The position numbers and the translations under genes are program-made. Below are positions 8,617-15,569 of a stretch of 64,000 nucleotides of DNA, piece after piece. Below the pieces are notes generated by a model. It saw only the letters and a list, made by a program, of their open reading frames with translations, was not told the DNA's origin and made no database searches. The first letter of the stretch is position 1; each line of letters starts with the position of its first letter. This DNA is from Erysipelotrichaceae bacterium (GTDB lineage Bacteria > Bacillota_I > Bacilli_A > Erysipelotrichales > Erysipelotrichaceae): the NCBI GenBank assembly GCA_017405675.1, contig JAFRAB010000047.1, positions 1 to 64,000 on the forward strand, in the 5' to 3' direction.

Positions 8617-8646
8617 ATTATACATACTTTCTTTCCTTTATTGCAA
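8617..8646 (-). promoter_or_regulatory. possible internal promoter before tig
   Basis: TTGCAA (8641-8646), an 18-nt spacer and TATAAT (8617-8622) lie on the minus strand in the 57-nt gap between the DUF3196 gene and tig. The match is good but unproven. It could give tig and lon basal expression independent of the CIRCE promoter. Confidence 0.45.
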
Positions 8647-8647
8647 C

Positions 8648-9361
8648 TCATAAAGACAGCTGTCCAATTGCTTTTTCGTCAATCCCGTATTCGCTCAGAT
8701 ACCGCTGCCATCCTTCTGTATCCTGTATGGCTTCAAACACATATCTGACTATCTGATCAGTCAGTATTTCAGCATTTTTAACTAATGGTTCAGGGTATTT
8801 CAGATAGGCATGCTGGACCAGTACCTGACGGCACAGTTCCAGAAAACTTGGGTTGCTGTTTTCAAAACGGGATGCCAGCAGTTCAGCTGTTTCCGCAAAC
8901 CGCTGGTTGTCGGTAACATCTCCTGCTTCAGCAGGTCTCTGCTTCTTCCAGACACCGTTATCACAGTACTGCAGTTCGGTATTTACTCCCTGTCTGTGAC
9001 ACAGTTCGAACAGGATCGCAACGACCATTCTGTCAGCGTCATCCTTCAGCATGTAATCCTGAATGACATCCAGATATTCCCTGATATTAGCCTTCTTGAG
9101 AAAGCTTACAGCCTGATAGGCTCTTTCACCGCCGGCTGCCAGGGAACTTTCCACCTGCAGTTCAGACATGAAAGATGCCACCGGATCCTTTGTAAGGAAA
9201 CCTTTGATTTCATCGCGGAATTCGATGAGTCTGTCATACGTATCAGCCGGTACATATGGCAGCTTCAGTTCCTCTTCAATCAGTTCCCAAGCCTGTCTGT
9301 ATTCCTGTCTGCGGATGTGTTCGCTGATTCTTGCAATTAGTTCCTGATAATAATTAGCCAA
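8648..9361 (-). CDS. DUF3196-like helical repeat protein
   Basis: A 237-residue soluble protein, predicted all-helical, with no signal peptide or membrane span. The N-terminal part (EELKLPYVP near residues 31-39) resembles DUF3196 proteins such as Mycoplasma Mpn330, which fold as TPR/armadillo-like repeats of unknown role; this assignment is from memory of the family. The start codon is TTG with GGGGAG 6 nt upstream. It is the first gene behind a consensus promoter overlapped by a CIRCE operator, followed by tig and lon. That context suggests a role in protein quality control, but no catalytic motif is visible. Confidence 0.75.
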   Translation of the reverse strand: MANYYQELIARISEHIRRQEYRQAWELIEEELKLPYVPADTYDRLIEFRDEIKGFLTKDPVASFMSELQVESSLAAGGERAYQAVSFLKKANIREYLDVIQDYMLKDDADRMVVAILFELCHRQGVNTELQYCDNGVWKKQRPAEAGDVTDNQRFAETAELLASRFENSNPSFLELCRQVLVQHAYLKYPEPLVKNAEILTDQIVRYVFEAIQDTEGWQRYLSEYGIDEKAIGQLSL

Positions 9362-9384
9362 GGATTTCTCCCCTTTCGCTTTAC

Positions 9385-9412
9385 ATTATATCATCCATTT
9401 TAGCACTGTCAA
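9385..9412 (-). promoter_or_regulatory. consensus sigma-A promoter of the DUF3196-tig-lon unit
   Basis: TTGACA (9407-9412) and TATAAT (9385-9390) on the minus strand, both perfect consensus, with a 16-nt spacer. The -35 hexamer lies inside the CIRCE element. Transcription would start near 9378, giving a leader of about 17 nt before the TTG start. Confidence 0.85.
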
Positions 9413-9426
9413 ATTTAAAGTGCTAA
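9400..9426. promoter_or_regulatory. CIRCE operator (HrcA binding site)
   Basis: TTAGCACTG, 9 nt, then AAGTGCTAA. This matches the CIRCE consensus TTAGCACTC-N9-GAGTGCTAA at 8 of 9 positions in each arm with the exact spacing. It overlaps the -35 box of a perfect promoter, the classic geometry for HrcA repression relieved by heat shock. CIRCE is best known at groESL and hrcA-grpE-dnaK; here it precedes DUF3196, tig and lon. Confidence 0.88.
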
Positions 9427-9464
9427 CAATTTGAAGCGTTGGTTTTTTTGCCAACAGAGGAAAG

Positions 9465-9489
9465 AAAAAAAGCACCTCAGTGCTTTTTT
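9465..9489. terminator. terminator after tRNA-Arg
   Basis: AAAAAAGCAC-CTCA-GTGCTTTTTT hairpin with A/T runs on both sides, so it could act in either direction. It lies 9 nt after the tRNA-Arg gene and about 40 nt before the CIRCE element. Confidence 0.85.
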
Positions 9490-9497
9490 CAAACAAA

Positions 9498-9574
9498 TGG
9501 CGCCCTCGGGGCGACTCGAACGCTCGACCGTACGCTTAGAAGGCGTATGCTCTATCCAGCTGAGCTACGAGGGC
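9498..9574 (-). tRNA. tRNA-Arg (TCT anticodon)
   Basis: A complete 77-nt cloverleaf on the minus strand. The acceptor stem is GCCCTCG/CGAGGGC, the D arm TAGCTCAGCTGG, the anticodon loop CTTCTAA with anticodon TCT (reads AGA/AGG), and the T arm GTTCGAGTC. The CCA end is encoded (9498-9500). It is a single-gene unit with its own promoter and terminator. Confidence 0.97.
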
Positions 9575-9593
9575 ATTTGCTGTATGCCTATAT

Positions 9594-9622
9594 ATTCTAT
9601 ATAAAAACAGATGCATTTTCAA
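9594..9622 (-). promoter_or_regulatory. promoter of tRNA-Arg
   Basis: TTGAAA (9617-9622), 17 nt, TAGAAT (9594-9599) on the minus strand, about 20 nt before the tRNA 5' end. The -35 sits in the loop of the upstream gene's terminator. Confidence 0.6.
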
Positions 9623-9628
9623 GCATCT
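9609..9628 (-). terminator. terminator of the UPF0158-GNAT gene
   Basis: AGATGC-TTGAAAAT-GCATCT hairpin followed by GTTTTTAT on the minus strand, 27 nt after the upstream stop. The loop doubles as the -35 region for the tRNA. Confidence 0.65.
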
Positions 9629-9654
9629 ATTTTTTATTTTTCTTCCAGCACAAA

Positions 9655-10602
9655 TCAATACTTATAGGAATGATCTCCGATCTTGTATTCCGTGCTGGTC
9701 TTTTCATCACTGTATTTCTTCCTGACTTCTATCAGATTGAGCACATTATATCCGTTCCTGTTCAGCAGACCAATGACCTGTTCATTATTAGGGTTAATGT
9801 AAATGTACAGCGTTTCATTTCCATGCTCCGCAGCCACTTCTTCGCATTTTTTCAGCAGCATGGTGGCAATCCCCTGTTTGCGGTATTCCTTTTTGACAAA
9901 TATGGATTCCAGCCAGACCACATCATCATCGATCCTGCATACTGCGTAACCGATAAATGTACCGTTAAGGCTGGCCGCAAAGATCGGATAGCGTCTTGAC
10001 AGATAGAAGCCTATCTCTGATTCAGCGCTTTCCAGATCAGCATCACTCTCATAATTACGCAGAGCCGCCAGGGCCTTACGGAATTCAATGTTCATGTAAT
10101 AAATGGCATAGGCATTCTTTTCATCGATGTTTACGATCCTGACCTTGGTACTCTTAGGTATTTCAGGTTCGGCTTTCTCTTCCTGCGGTTTCCGCTTGAG
10201 CTGCTCCTCAAAATAATATTCCAGACCGTTCTGTTCGCACCAGTAAACCGCTATGTCCTCATAGCACTTTGCTTCATAACGGTACCAGTCATTAGTGATC
10301 CCAAAACGCTCACAGGTGGCGCGGAAGCGGCGGAAAGCACCTTTGCCGGTAAGGGCATTTCTGAGCCAGCCCTGAATTTCACCGCTGGTCTCCTCTTCCA
10401 TGAAATCCTGCATCATGCGGTAATTGTTGATATCATAATGTGTTGGCAGAGGTATGATCTCACCGTCATATTCATCAATGTTTATGTCATCTTCATAATC
10501 AGGTTTATAAACAAAACGGTCCAGCTCAGGAAGATAAAAAACCTCCGTCTGCTGATCGATGTCATACAGGACACTTCTTATTCTTTCGATTGATATTCTC
10601 AT
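9655..10602 (-). CDS. UPF0158-GNAT acetyltransferase fusion
   Basis: A 315-residue cytoplasmic protein in two parts. Residues about 1-135 resemble the UPF0158 family (DINNYRMMQDF, GKGAFRRF, then a Trp/Tyr-rich segment and a WCEQNG motif). After a charged linker, residues about 155-290 form a GNAT N-acetyltransferase domain with the acetyl-CoA loop YRKQGIA near 238-244 and a typical C-terminal N-x-NG-Y pattern. The acceptor substrate is unknown. RBS GAGGTGAGG precedes the ATG. It is monocistronic, flanked by terminators, between typA and tRNA-Arg. UPF0158 domains usually occur alone, so the fusion is the notable point. Confidence 0.8.
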   Translation of the reverse strand: MRISIERIRSVLYDIDQQTEVFYLPELDRFVYKPDYEDDINIDEYDGEIIPLPTHYDINNYRMMQDFMEEETSGEIQGWLRNALTGKGAFRRFRATCERFGITNDWYRYEAKCYEDIAVYWCEQNGLEYYFEEQLKRKPQEEKAEPEIPKSTKVRIVNIDEKNAYAIYYMNIEFRKALAALRNYESDADLESAESEIGFYLSRRYPIFAASLNGTFIGYAVCRIDDDVVWLESIFVKKEYRKQGIATMLLKKCEEVAAEHGNETLYIYINPNNEQVIGLLNRNGYNVLNLIEVRKKYSDEKTSTEYKIGDHSYKY

Positions 10603-10638
10603 AACCTCACCTCGTCATAATAATTATACAACCAAAAA

Positions 10639-10654
10639 AACCGCAGCTGCGGTT
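10639..10654 (-). terminator. typA terminator
   Basis: Perfect palindrome AACCGCAG/CTGCGGTT with a T/A-rich flank (TTTTTTTGG follows on the minus strand), 10 nt after the typA stop. Confidence 0.8.
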
Positions 10655-10664
10655 TTCTTGTCAT

Positions 10665-12497
10665 TTATGCGTTTTCCTCGAGCTTTTTCTTTTCTCGGAA
10701 AGCGTTCTTTCTATCCAGAGCAGTCAGATATCTCTTGCGGAGTCTGATGGCATCTGGTGTAACTTCTACCAGTTCATCGTCATCGATGAATTCCAGTGCA
10801 TATTCCAGAGTAAGCTGAATTGGCGGTACCAGTTTCATGGCTTCGTCACGTCCTTCTGATCTTACTGCGGTTGCTTTCTTGTTCTTGGTAGGATTGACAT
10901 CCATATCCATGTCCTTGGAGCAGACACCAACGATCATTCCTTCATATACTTCTGTCTGAGGTCCGATGAAGAACATGCCTCTTTCCTGCAGGTTCCAGAT
11001 CGAATATGTCATGGCTGTACCGTTGGCATTTGATACCATTACGCCATTGCCTCTGGTATTGATTTCGCCCATGTAAGGCATGTAGTTTTCAAACTGACGT
11101 ATCAGAATGCCTTCACCTCTGGTCATATTGATGAATTCCGTTCTGAAGCCGATCAGACCTCTGGTTGATACCAGGAATTCAACATTGGAGTAATTGTTTC
11201 TCTGAGTAATGTTCACCATTTCACCATTACGCTGATTAAGTCTGGAAATGACTGAACCTTCATACTGCTGCGGTACTTCACAGATGACTCTTTCAACAGG
11301 CTCGTATCTCTTGCCGTTGACAGTCTTGTAGATTACCTGAGGCTTGCTGATGGCCAGTTCATACCCTTCTCTTCTCATGTTTTCGATCAGAATGGTCAGA
11401 CCCAGTTCACCGCGTCCTGAAACCTTAAAGGTATCAGTAGTGTCAGTAGGTTCAACTCTTAAGCCTACATTGACTTCCAGTTCTCTTTCCAGTCTTTCCT
11501 TGAGGTTACGGCTGGTAACATATTTACCTACACGTCCGGCAAACGGTGAAGTATTGACCATGAAGTTCATTGACAGTGTCGGTTCATCAATGTGAATCGG
11601 CGGTAATGGATCAACATGTTCAGCTTCACAGATGGTCTCACCGATGGAAATGTCAGGAATACCGGCAATGATCGCGATGTCACCACTTCTGGCTTCCGTT
11701 ACCGGCTTACGCTTGATGCCGTCATATACAAACAGCTTGGTAATCGTACACTTCTGCTGCTTACCGTCGTTTTTACTGAGAACGACCTGCTCTCCAGTTC
11801 TTAATGTACCTCTGAATACTCTGCCTATGCCCAATCTGCCAATGTATTCATCATAGGCCAGATTTGAGATCTGCATCTGCAGAGGTTCATCATCGAGATC
11901 GCCGAATGGCTGTGCATAATTAAGGATAGTTTCAAACAGAGGCTTGATTCCTTCATCAGGATCATCAAGATTCTTTTTGACGATGCCTTCCTTGGCGATG
12001 CCGTAAAGAACAGGGAAATTGATCTGTTCGTCATTGGCGTTAAGGTCAAAGAACAGTTCATATACAAGATCGATTACTTCATCGATGCGAGCATCTTTTT
12101 TATCTATCTTATTTATTAATACGATTGGTCTTAAACCGAGTTCCAGTGACTTCTGCAATACAAATCTGGTCTGCGGCATTGGCCCTTCAGATGAGTCAAC
12201 CAGCAGAATGACTGTATCAACGGTCTGAATGATACGTTCGACCTCACTTGAGAAATCTGCGTGCCCCGGAGTATCAACGATATTTATTTTATAATCCTTA
12301 TAGAATACAGCGCAGTTCTTTGAATATATTGTGATTCCTCTTTCTCTTTCAAGATCATTGGAATCCATTATCAGTTCGCCTACTTCTTCATTAGGTTTAA
12401 AAACACCGGACTGGTTCAGAAAAGCATCAACCAGAGTTGATTTGCCGGCGTCTACGTGAGCTATTACTGCAATATTTATAATCTTCTGTTTGCCCAT
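10665..12497 (-). CDS. typA: ribosome-associated GTPase TypA/BipA
   Basis: Translational GTPase related to EF-G and LepA that binds the ribosome and helps growth under stress and 50S assembly. The product is about 610 residues, normal for TypA. Motifs seen are G1 AHVDAGKS (13-20), switch I RGITIYSKN, G3 DTPGHADF and G4 NKIDK, followed by beta-barrel, EF-G-like and C-terminal TypA domains. The frame opens upstream at 12521, but GGAAGGTG sits at the right distance before the ATG at 12497 (MGKQK). It lies 32 nt downstream of a phosphodiesterase gene and is probably co-transcribed with it. Confidence 0.96.
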   Translation of the reverse strand: MGKQKIINIAVIAHVDAGKSTLVDAFLNQSGVFKPNEEVGELIMDSNDLERERGITIYSKNCAVFYKDYKINIVDTPGHADFSSEVERIIQTVDTVILLVDSSEGPMPQTRFVLQKSLELGLRPIVLINKIDKKDARIDEVIDLVYELFFDLNANDEQINFPVLYGIAKEGIVKKNLDDPDEGIKPLFETILNYAQPFGDLDDEPLQMQISNLAYDEYIGRLGIGRVFRGTLRTGEQVVLSKNDGKQQKCTITKLFVYDGIKRKPVTEARSGDIAIIAGIPDISIGETICEAEHVDPLPPIHIDEPTLSMNFMVNTSPFAGRVGKYVTSRNLKERLERELEVNVGLRVEPTDTTDTFKVSGRGELGLTILIENMRREGYELAISKPQVIYKTVNGKRYEPVERVICEVPQQYEGSVISRLNQRNGEMVNITQRNNYSNVEFLVSTRGLIGFRTEFINMTRGEGILIRQFENYMPYMGEINTRGNGVMVSNANGTAMTYSIWNLQERGMFFIGPQTEVYEGMIVGVCSKDMDMDVNPTKNKKATAVRSEGRDEAMKLVPPIQLTLEYALEFIDDDELVEVTPDAIRLRKRYLTALDRKNAFREKKKLEENA

Positions 12498-12529
12498 AAT
12501 TTCACCTTCCTGAAAAAACAACGGTAGTA

Positions 12530-12985
12530 TTATAACACTTTTTTCTCTACAGTATAAAGACCCTGCTCATCAATATTTATAATGAGATAGCCGGGTTCAT
12601 TTTCATCTCTGTTGTAAGCCAGAGAGCCTGGATTCAGCAGTCTGACTCCATTAAAAGTTTTATCATAAAAACGATGCGTATGACCGAACACGCTGATCTG
12701 ACAGTGCTTGCTTCTGGCAAAGTCGGAGAGTTCCCTCTTGAAGTCCCATAGTCCGTCACCGTGAACCATCAGAATATGGATTTTCCCACAGTCCACCACT
12801 CTGTAATTAGGCATGTCATAATCCCAGTCGCAGTTTCCTCTGACTGTAAATAGATCAGGATAATTGCGGCTGTCAGTACAAAGATCGCCGCAATGCAGGA
12901 ACATATCAGCATCTTTTTCCTGCATCAGTACTTTATCTACTTTGGCATTTCTGCCATGTGAATCACTCATAACTACTATTTTCAT
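12530..12985 (-). CDS. YfcE/MJ0936-type metallophosphodiesterase
   Basis: A 151-residue calcineurin-like phosphoesterase. All metal-ligand blocks of the small YfcE family are present: SDSHG (7-11), HCGD (about 32-35), GNCD (about 51-54), HGD and GHTH. Such enzymes hydrolyse phosphodiesters with Mn or Ni; the natural substrate is unknown. There is no Shine-Dalgarno. A TTGAAA/TATATT promoter ends 6 nt before the ATG, so the transcript may be leaderless. typA follows 32 nt downstream with no terminator between. Confidence 0.9.
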   Translation of the reverse strand: MKIVVMSDSHGRNAKVDKVLMQEKDADMFLHCGDLCTDSRNYPDLFTVRGNCDWDYDMPNYRVVDCGKIHILMVHGDGLWDFKRELSDFARSKHCQISVFGHTHRFYDKTFNGVRLLNPGSLAYNRDENEPGYLIINIDEQGLYTVEKKVL

Positions 12986-12991
12986 GGCTAT

Positions 12992-13020
12992 AATATAATA
13001 AAATAGAAATCTTTTTTCAA
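12992..13020 (-). promoter_or_regulatory. promoter of the phosphodiesterase gene, probably leaderless
   Basis: TTGAAA (13015-13020), 17 nt, TATATT (12992-12997) on the minus strand. Six bases (ATAGCC) then separate the -10 from the ATG at 12985, so the predicted start site falls at the ATG. Confidence 0.6.
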
Positions 13021-13027
13021 TATAAAA

Positions 13028-13052
13028 AGTCCTGCATGATAACTGCAGGACT
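13028..13052 (-). terminator. terminator of the 228-residue membrane-protein gene
   Basis: AGTCCTGCA-GTTATCA-TGCAGGACT, a 9-bp perfect stem, followed on the minus strand by TTTTTATA. It lies 24 nt after the stop of the upstream gene. Confidence 0.88.
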
Positions 13053-13075
13053 ATCTTTTAAATCTGATGATCTCT

Positions 13076-13762
13076 TTACTGTGGTACACAGAAATCGCAA
13101 GGATCATGTCTGCCAGCATCCAGAGCATCCTGAATGTTGCCTTCAAAGACTATTGAAGAATTCTTGAGAGCCTGACAGTCCGGATCCAGGTGATATGATT
13201 TTCCGAATCTTGTGTAGTATACAGTATCAGCTGAATGTTCAGCAATAGTATGAGTCATTTCCTCTTCACTCATTGGGTTCCAGTCCCAGGAGAATAAACC
13301 GGCAATGACTAAGGCAGCTGCGGCAACAGGAATAAGGATATTCTTGGTCTTTTTGTCGAGATCCTTATTGGTGATCAGCAGGATTACCAACGGTGCCAGA
13401 CATACTGCAGCGGCGATCAGACCCATCTGATTCCACAAGAAGAATTTCAGGCCGTTCTCACTGCTGGCCGGATCAACGTCATTAGCCTTTTTCCAGAACT
13501 GGGCACCGACGATAACGAGGATAGCATCAACAATGATGAATCCCAGCTGCCAGTACAGCATGTTCTTTTCAATGTACAGTGTCTTGTTCAGAGTCAAGAT
13601 GAAGGCTATTTCACAGGCCAGTGCCAGGATCCAGAATACAAATGCGGCAATTCTCTTGCCGGTTGCCTTCTGCTTTCTTTCTTCCTTTGTTCTAGGAACT
13701 ACTTCAACCTTAGCTTCATTAACTTCGCTTGCCTTTACAAATTTTCTTTCTTTTACAGCCAT
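13076..13762 (-). CDS. four-span membrane protein with C-terminal Cys/His motif
   Basis: A 228-residue protein of unknown function. A basic, soluble N-terminus (1-37) is followed by four predicted spans (about 39-60, 68-88, 106-130 and 141-160). After a short acidic segment the tail ends in a compact Y-H-x3-D-C, then G-x3-D-P-C-x2-C pattern, like the Ada-type or nuclease-tail zinc module. If the N-terminus is inside, the tail is also inside. RBS AAAGGATGG precedes the ATG. Its own promoter and terminator make it monocistronic. A metal-binding sensor is plausible but not shown. Confidence 0.75.
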   Translation of the reverse strand: MAVKERKFVKASEVNEAKVEVVPRTKEERKQKATGKRIAAFVFWILALACEIAFILTLNKTLYIEKNMLYWQLGFIIVDAILVIVGAQFWKKANDVDPASSENGLKFFLWNQMGLIAAAVCLAPLVILLITNKDLDKKTKNILIPVAAAALVIAGLFSWDWNPMSEEEMTHTIAEHSADTVYYTRFGKSYHLDPDCQALKNSSIVFEGNIQDALDAGRHDPCDFCVPQ

Positions 13763-13800
13763 ATCAAACCATCCTTTCCATGGATAAAAACTTACTTAAT

Positions 13801-13806
13801 ATTATA
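13801..13806 (-). promoter_or_regulatory. -10 box before the four-span membrane protein
   Basis: TATAAT on the minus strand, about 38 nt before the ATG. The -35 region (TTTAAA-like) is weak. No uvrC terminator is seen in the 57-nt gap, so readthrough from uvrC is possible too. Confidence 0.45.
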
Positions 13807-13819
13807 ACACAAATATTGT

Positions 13820-15565
13820 TTATTTAAAATATTCCTTTATAATGCCTGCCTGCTTTGCACCTACAACCTTTTCCAGGTCTTCCAGACTGGCTTCTTCTAT
13901 TCTCTTAAGTGTACCGAATTCCCTTAACAGCTTCTTCTTGCGCTTTGGACCGATGCCCGGAATGTCATCCAGCTGCGAATGTGTCATTTCCTTGCTTCTG
14001 ACCTTCTTATGGAAACTGATTGCAAAGCGGTGTACTTCATCCTGCATCTTGGTAAGTTCAAAAAACAGTTTCGATTCACGGTCAATTTCAATCAGTTCCA
14101 GATCAGCATTCATCAGAGAAGCTGTCTGGTGTTTATCATTCTTAACAAGGCCGAAAATTTTCACGCTGTCCAGATGCAGGCTGTCGGTGATTTCCTTGGC
14201 AGCTCTGATCTGCGGTTCCCCGCCATCGACGATGATCATGTCAGGCAGAACGGTTCTTTCCTTAATTGCTCTGAAAAAGCGGCGATAGAGGACTTCCTGC
14301 ATATTGGCATAGTCATTATTGCGGTTATGCACTCTGTAGAGACGGTAATCCTTTTTTGACGGGGCACCGTCAACATAGACGACCATGGCTCCTACGGCAT
14401 ATTCTCCTGAAATATGCGAGTTATCGTACAGCTCGATACGGTGTGCCGGACTGCCGGTCAAAGCTGACAGTTCGCTTACTATTTCTTCCCTGTCCGTTAT
14501 TTCCTTATTGGCTATATCAAATTTCTGTTCGAGGTTGATACGGGCATTTTCCGTCGCCAGTTCAACCTGTTTTCTTTTCCGGCCTCTTTCAGGCTGGTGA
14601 ATCTTGCAGCTGAGAACTTCAGACAGTGATTCCGTATCAAGTCCTTTCGGAACCATCAGGATTTTAGGTTCCGGATTGCTCTGATAATACTGCATCAGAT
14701 AAGATGTGAAAGCTTCTTCAGGATCATCATAAAGAGGTTTAAAGAACAGATGTCTGTGCAGCAGCTTGCCTCCTCTGTAAAGAAGGCCGACTATGGAGAT
14801 AAAGCCCTTGTCAACATAATAACCGAAGATATCCTCGTCACGGCGGTCCTTTTCATTCTGAACCTGTGAATCGGAAGTCACGTGTTTGATGGCTTCCAGA
14901 AGTCTCTGGCAGCGTCCGGCTTCCTCAAACTTGAGTTCCTCGGCAAATCTGTCGCGGTCCCGCAGCAGTTTGCTTTCCATTTCGGCTGTATCGCCTTTAA
15001 TGAACTTTATGATGCCATCCGTTATCTGACGGTACACTTCCTTGTCAATATCGAACTCACATGGGCCCAAACACAGTCCCAGATGATAATACAGACAGAC
15101 TTTGTCTGGCATTGTACGGCATCTTCTTAACGGATAAAGTTCATGTATCAGATTAACAAGTTCATACGCATATCCCGCATTCGGATAAGGACCGAAATAC
15201 AAGGCGTTTTTCATTCTCTTGGCATCTCTGACTACCTTAAGGGTAGGATAATCCTCGCTGGTCAGACGGATGTATGGATAGGATGCATCATCCATGAACA
15301 TGATGTTGTAGCGAGGCCTGTACTGCTTTATCAGATTGTATTCCAGTATGAAAGCTTCCTTTTCACTGCCGGCTACGATGTAGTCAAAATCCGCAACATT
15401 ACTGACCATTTTCGTGGTCTTGTTGTCGTGGCTGCCGACAAAATACTGGCTGACTCTGTTTTTCAGTTTCTTGGCCTTGCCGACGTATATGACTTCCCCG
15501 TATTTGTTTTTCATAAGGTAGCAGCCCGGTGACATTGGAAGGGTTAACAGTTTGTTCTTGAGCAT
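13820..15565 (-). CDS. uvrC: UvrABC excinuclease subunit C
   Basis: Nuclease subunit that makes both incisions around a DNA lesion recognised by UvrAB. The 581-residue protein has an N-terminal GIY-YIG domain (GCYLMKN, then VIYVGKAKKLKNRV, about 13-40), a Cys-rich linker (CRTMPDKVC..C..C), a UVR motif near 200, the RNase H-like UvrC domain and C-terminal helix-hairpin-helix repeats (IPGIGPKRKKKLL). It is 4 nt downstream of mutS2 in a cvpA-mutS2-uvrC operon. Confidence 0.97.
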   Translation of the reverse strand: MLKNKLLTLPMSPGCYLMKNKYGEVIYVGKAKKLKNRVSQYFVGSHDNKTTKMVSNVADFDYIVAGSEKEAFILEYNLIKQYRPRYNIMFMDDASYPYIRLTSEDYPTLKVVRDAKRMKNALYFGPYPNAGYAYELVNLIHELYPLRRCRTMPDKVCLYYHLGLCLGPCEFDIDKEVYRQITDGIIKFIKGDTAEMESKLLRDRDRFAEELKFEEAGRCQRLLEAIKHVTSDSQVQNEKDRRDEDIFGYYVDKGFISIVGLLYRGGKLLHRHLFFKPLYDDPEEAFTSYLMQYYQSNPEPKILMVPKGLDTESLSEVLSCKIHQPERGRKRKQVELATENARINLEQKFDIANKEITDREEIVSELSALTGSPAHRIELYDNSHISGEYAVGAMVVYVDGAPSKKDYRLYRVHNRNNDYANMQEVLYRRFFRAIKERTVLPDMIIVDGGEPQIRAAKEITDSLHLDSVKIFGLVKNDKHQTASLMNADLELIEIDRESKLFFELTKMQDEVHRFAISFHKKVRSKEMTHSQLDDIPGIGPKRKKKLLREFGTLKRIEEASLEDLEKVVGAKQAGIIKEYFK

Positions 15566-15569
15566 ACTT

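Noticed and set aside
9439..9999. 186-residue plus-strand frame
   Set aside because: It runs through the tRNA-Arg gene and two terminators antisense to the UPF0158-GNAT gene; no RBS.
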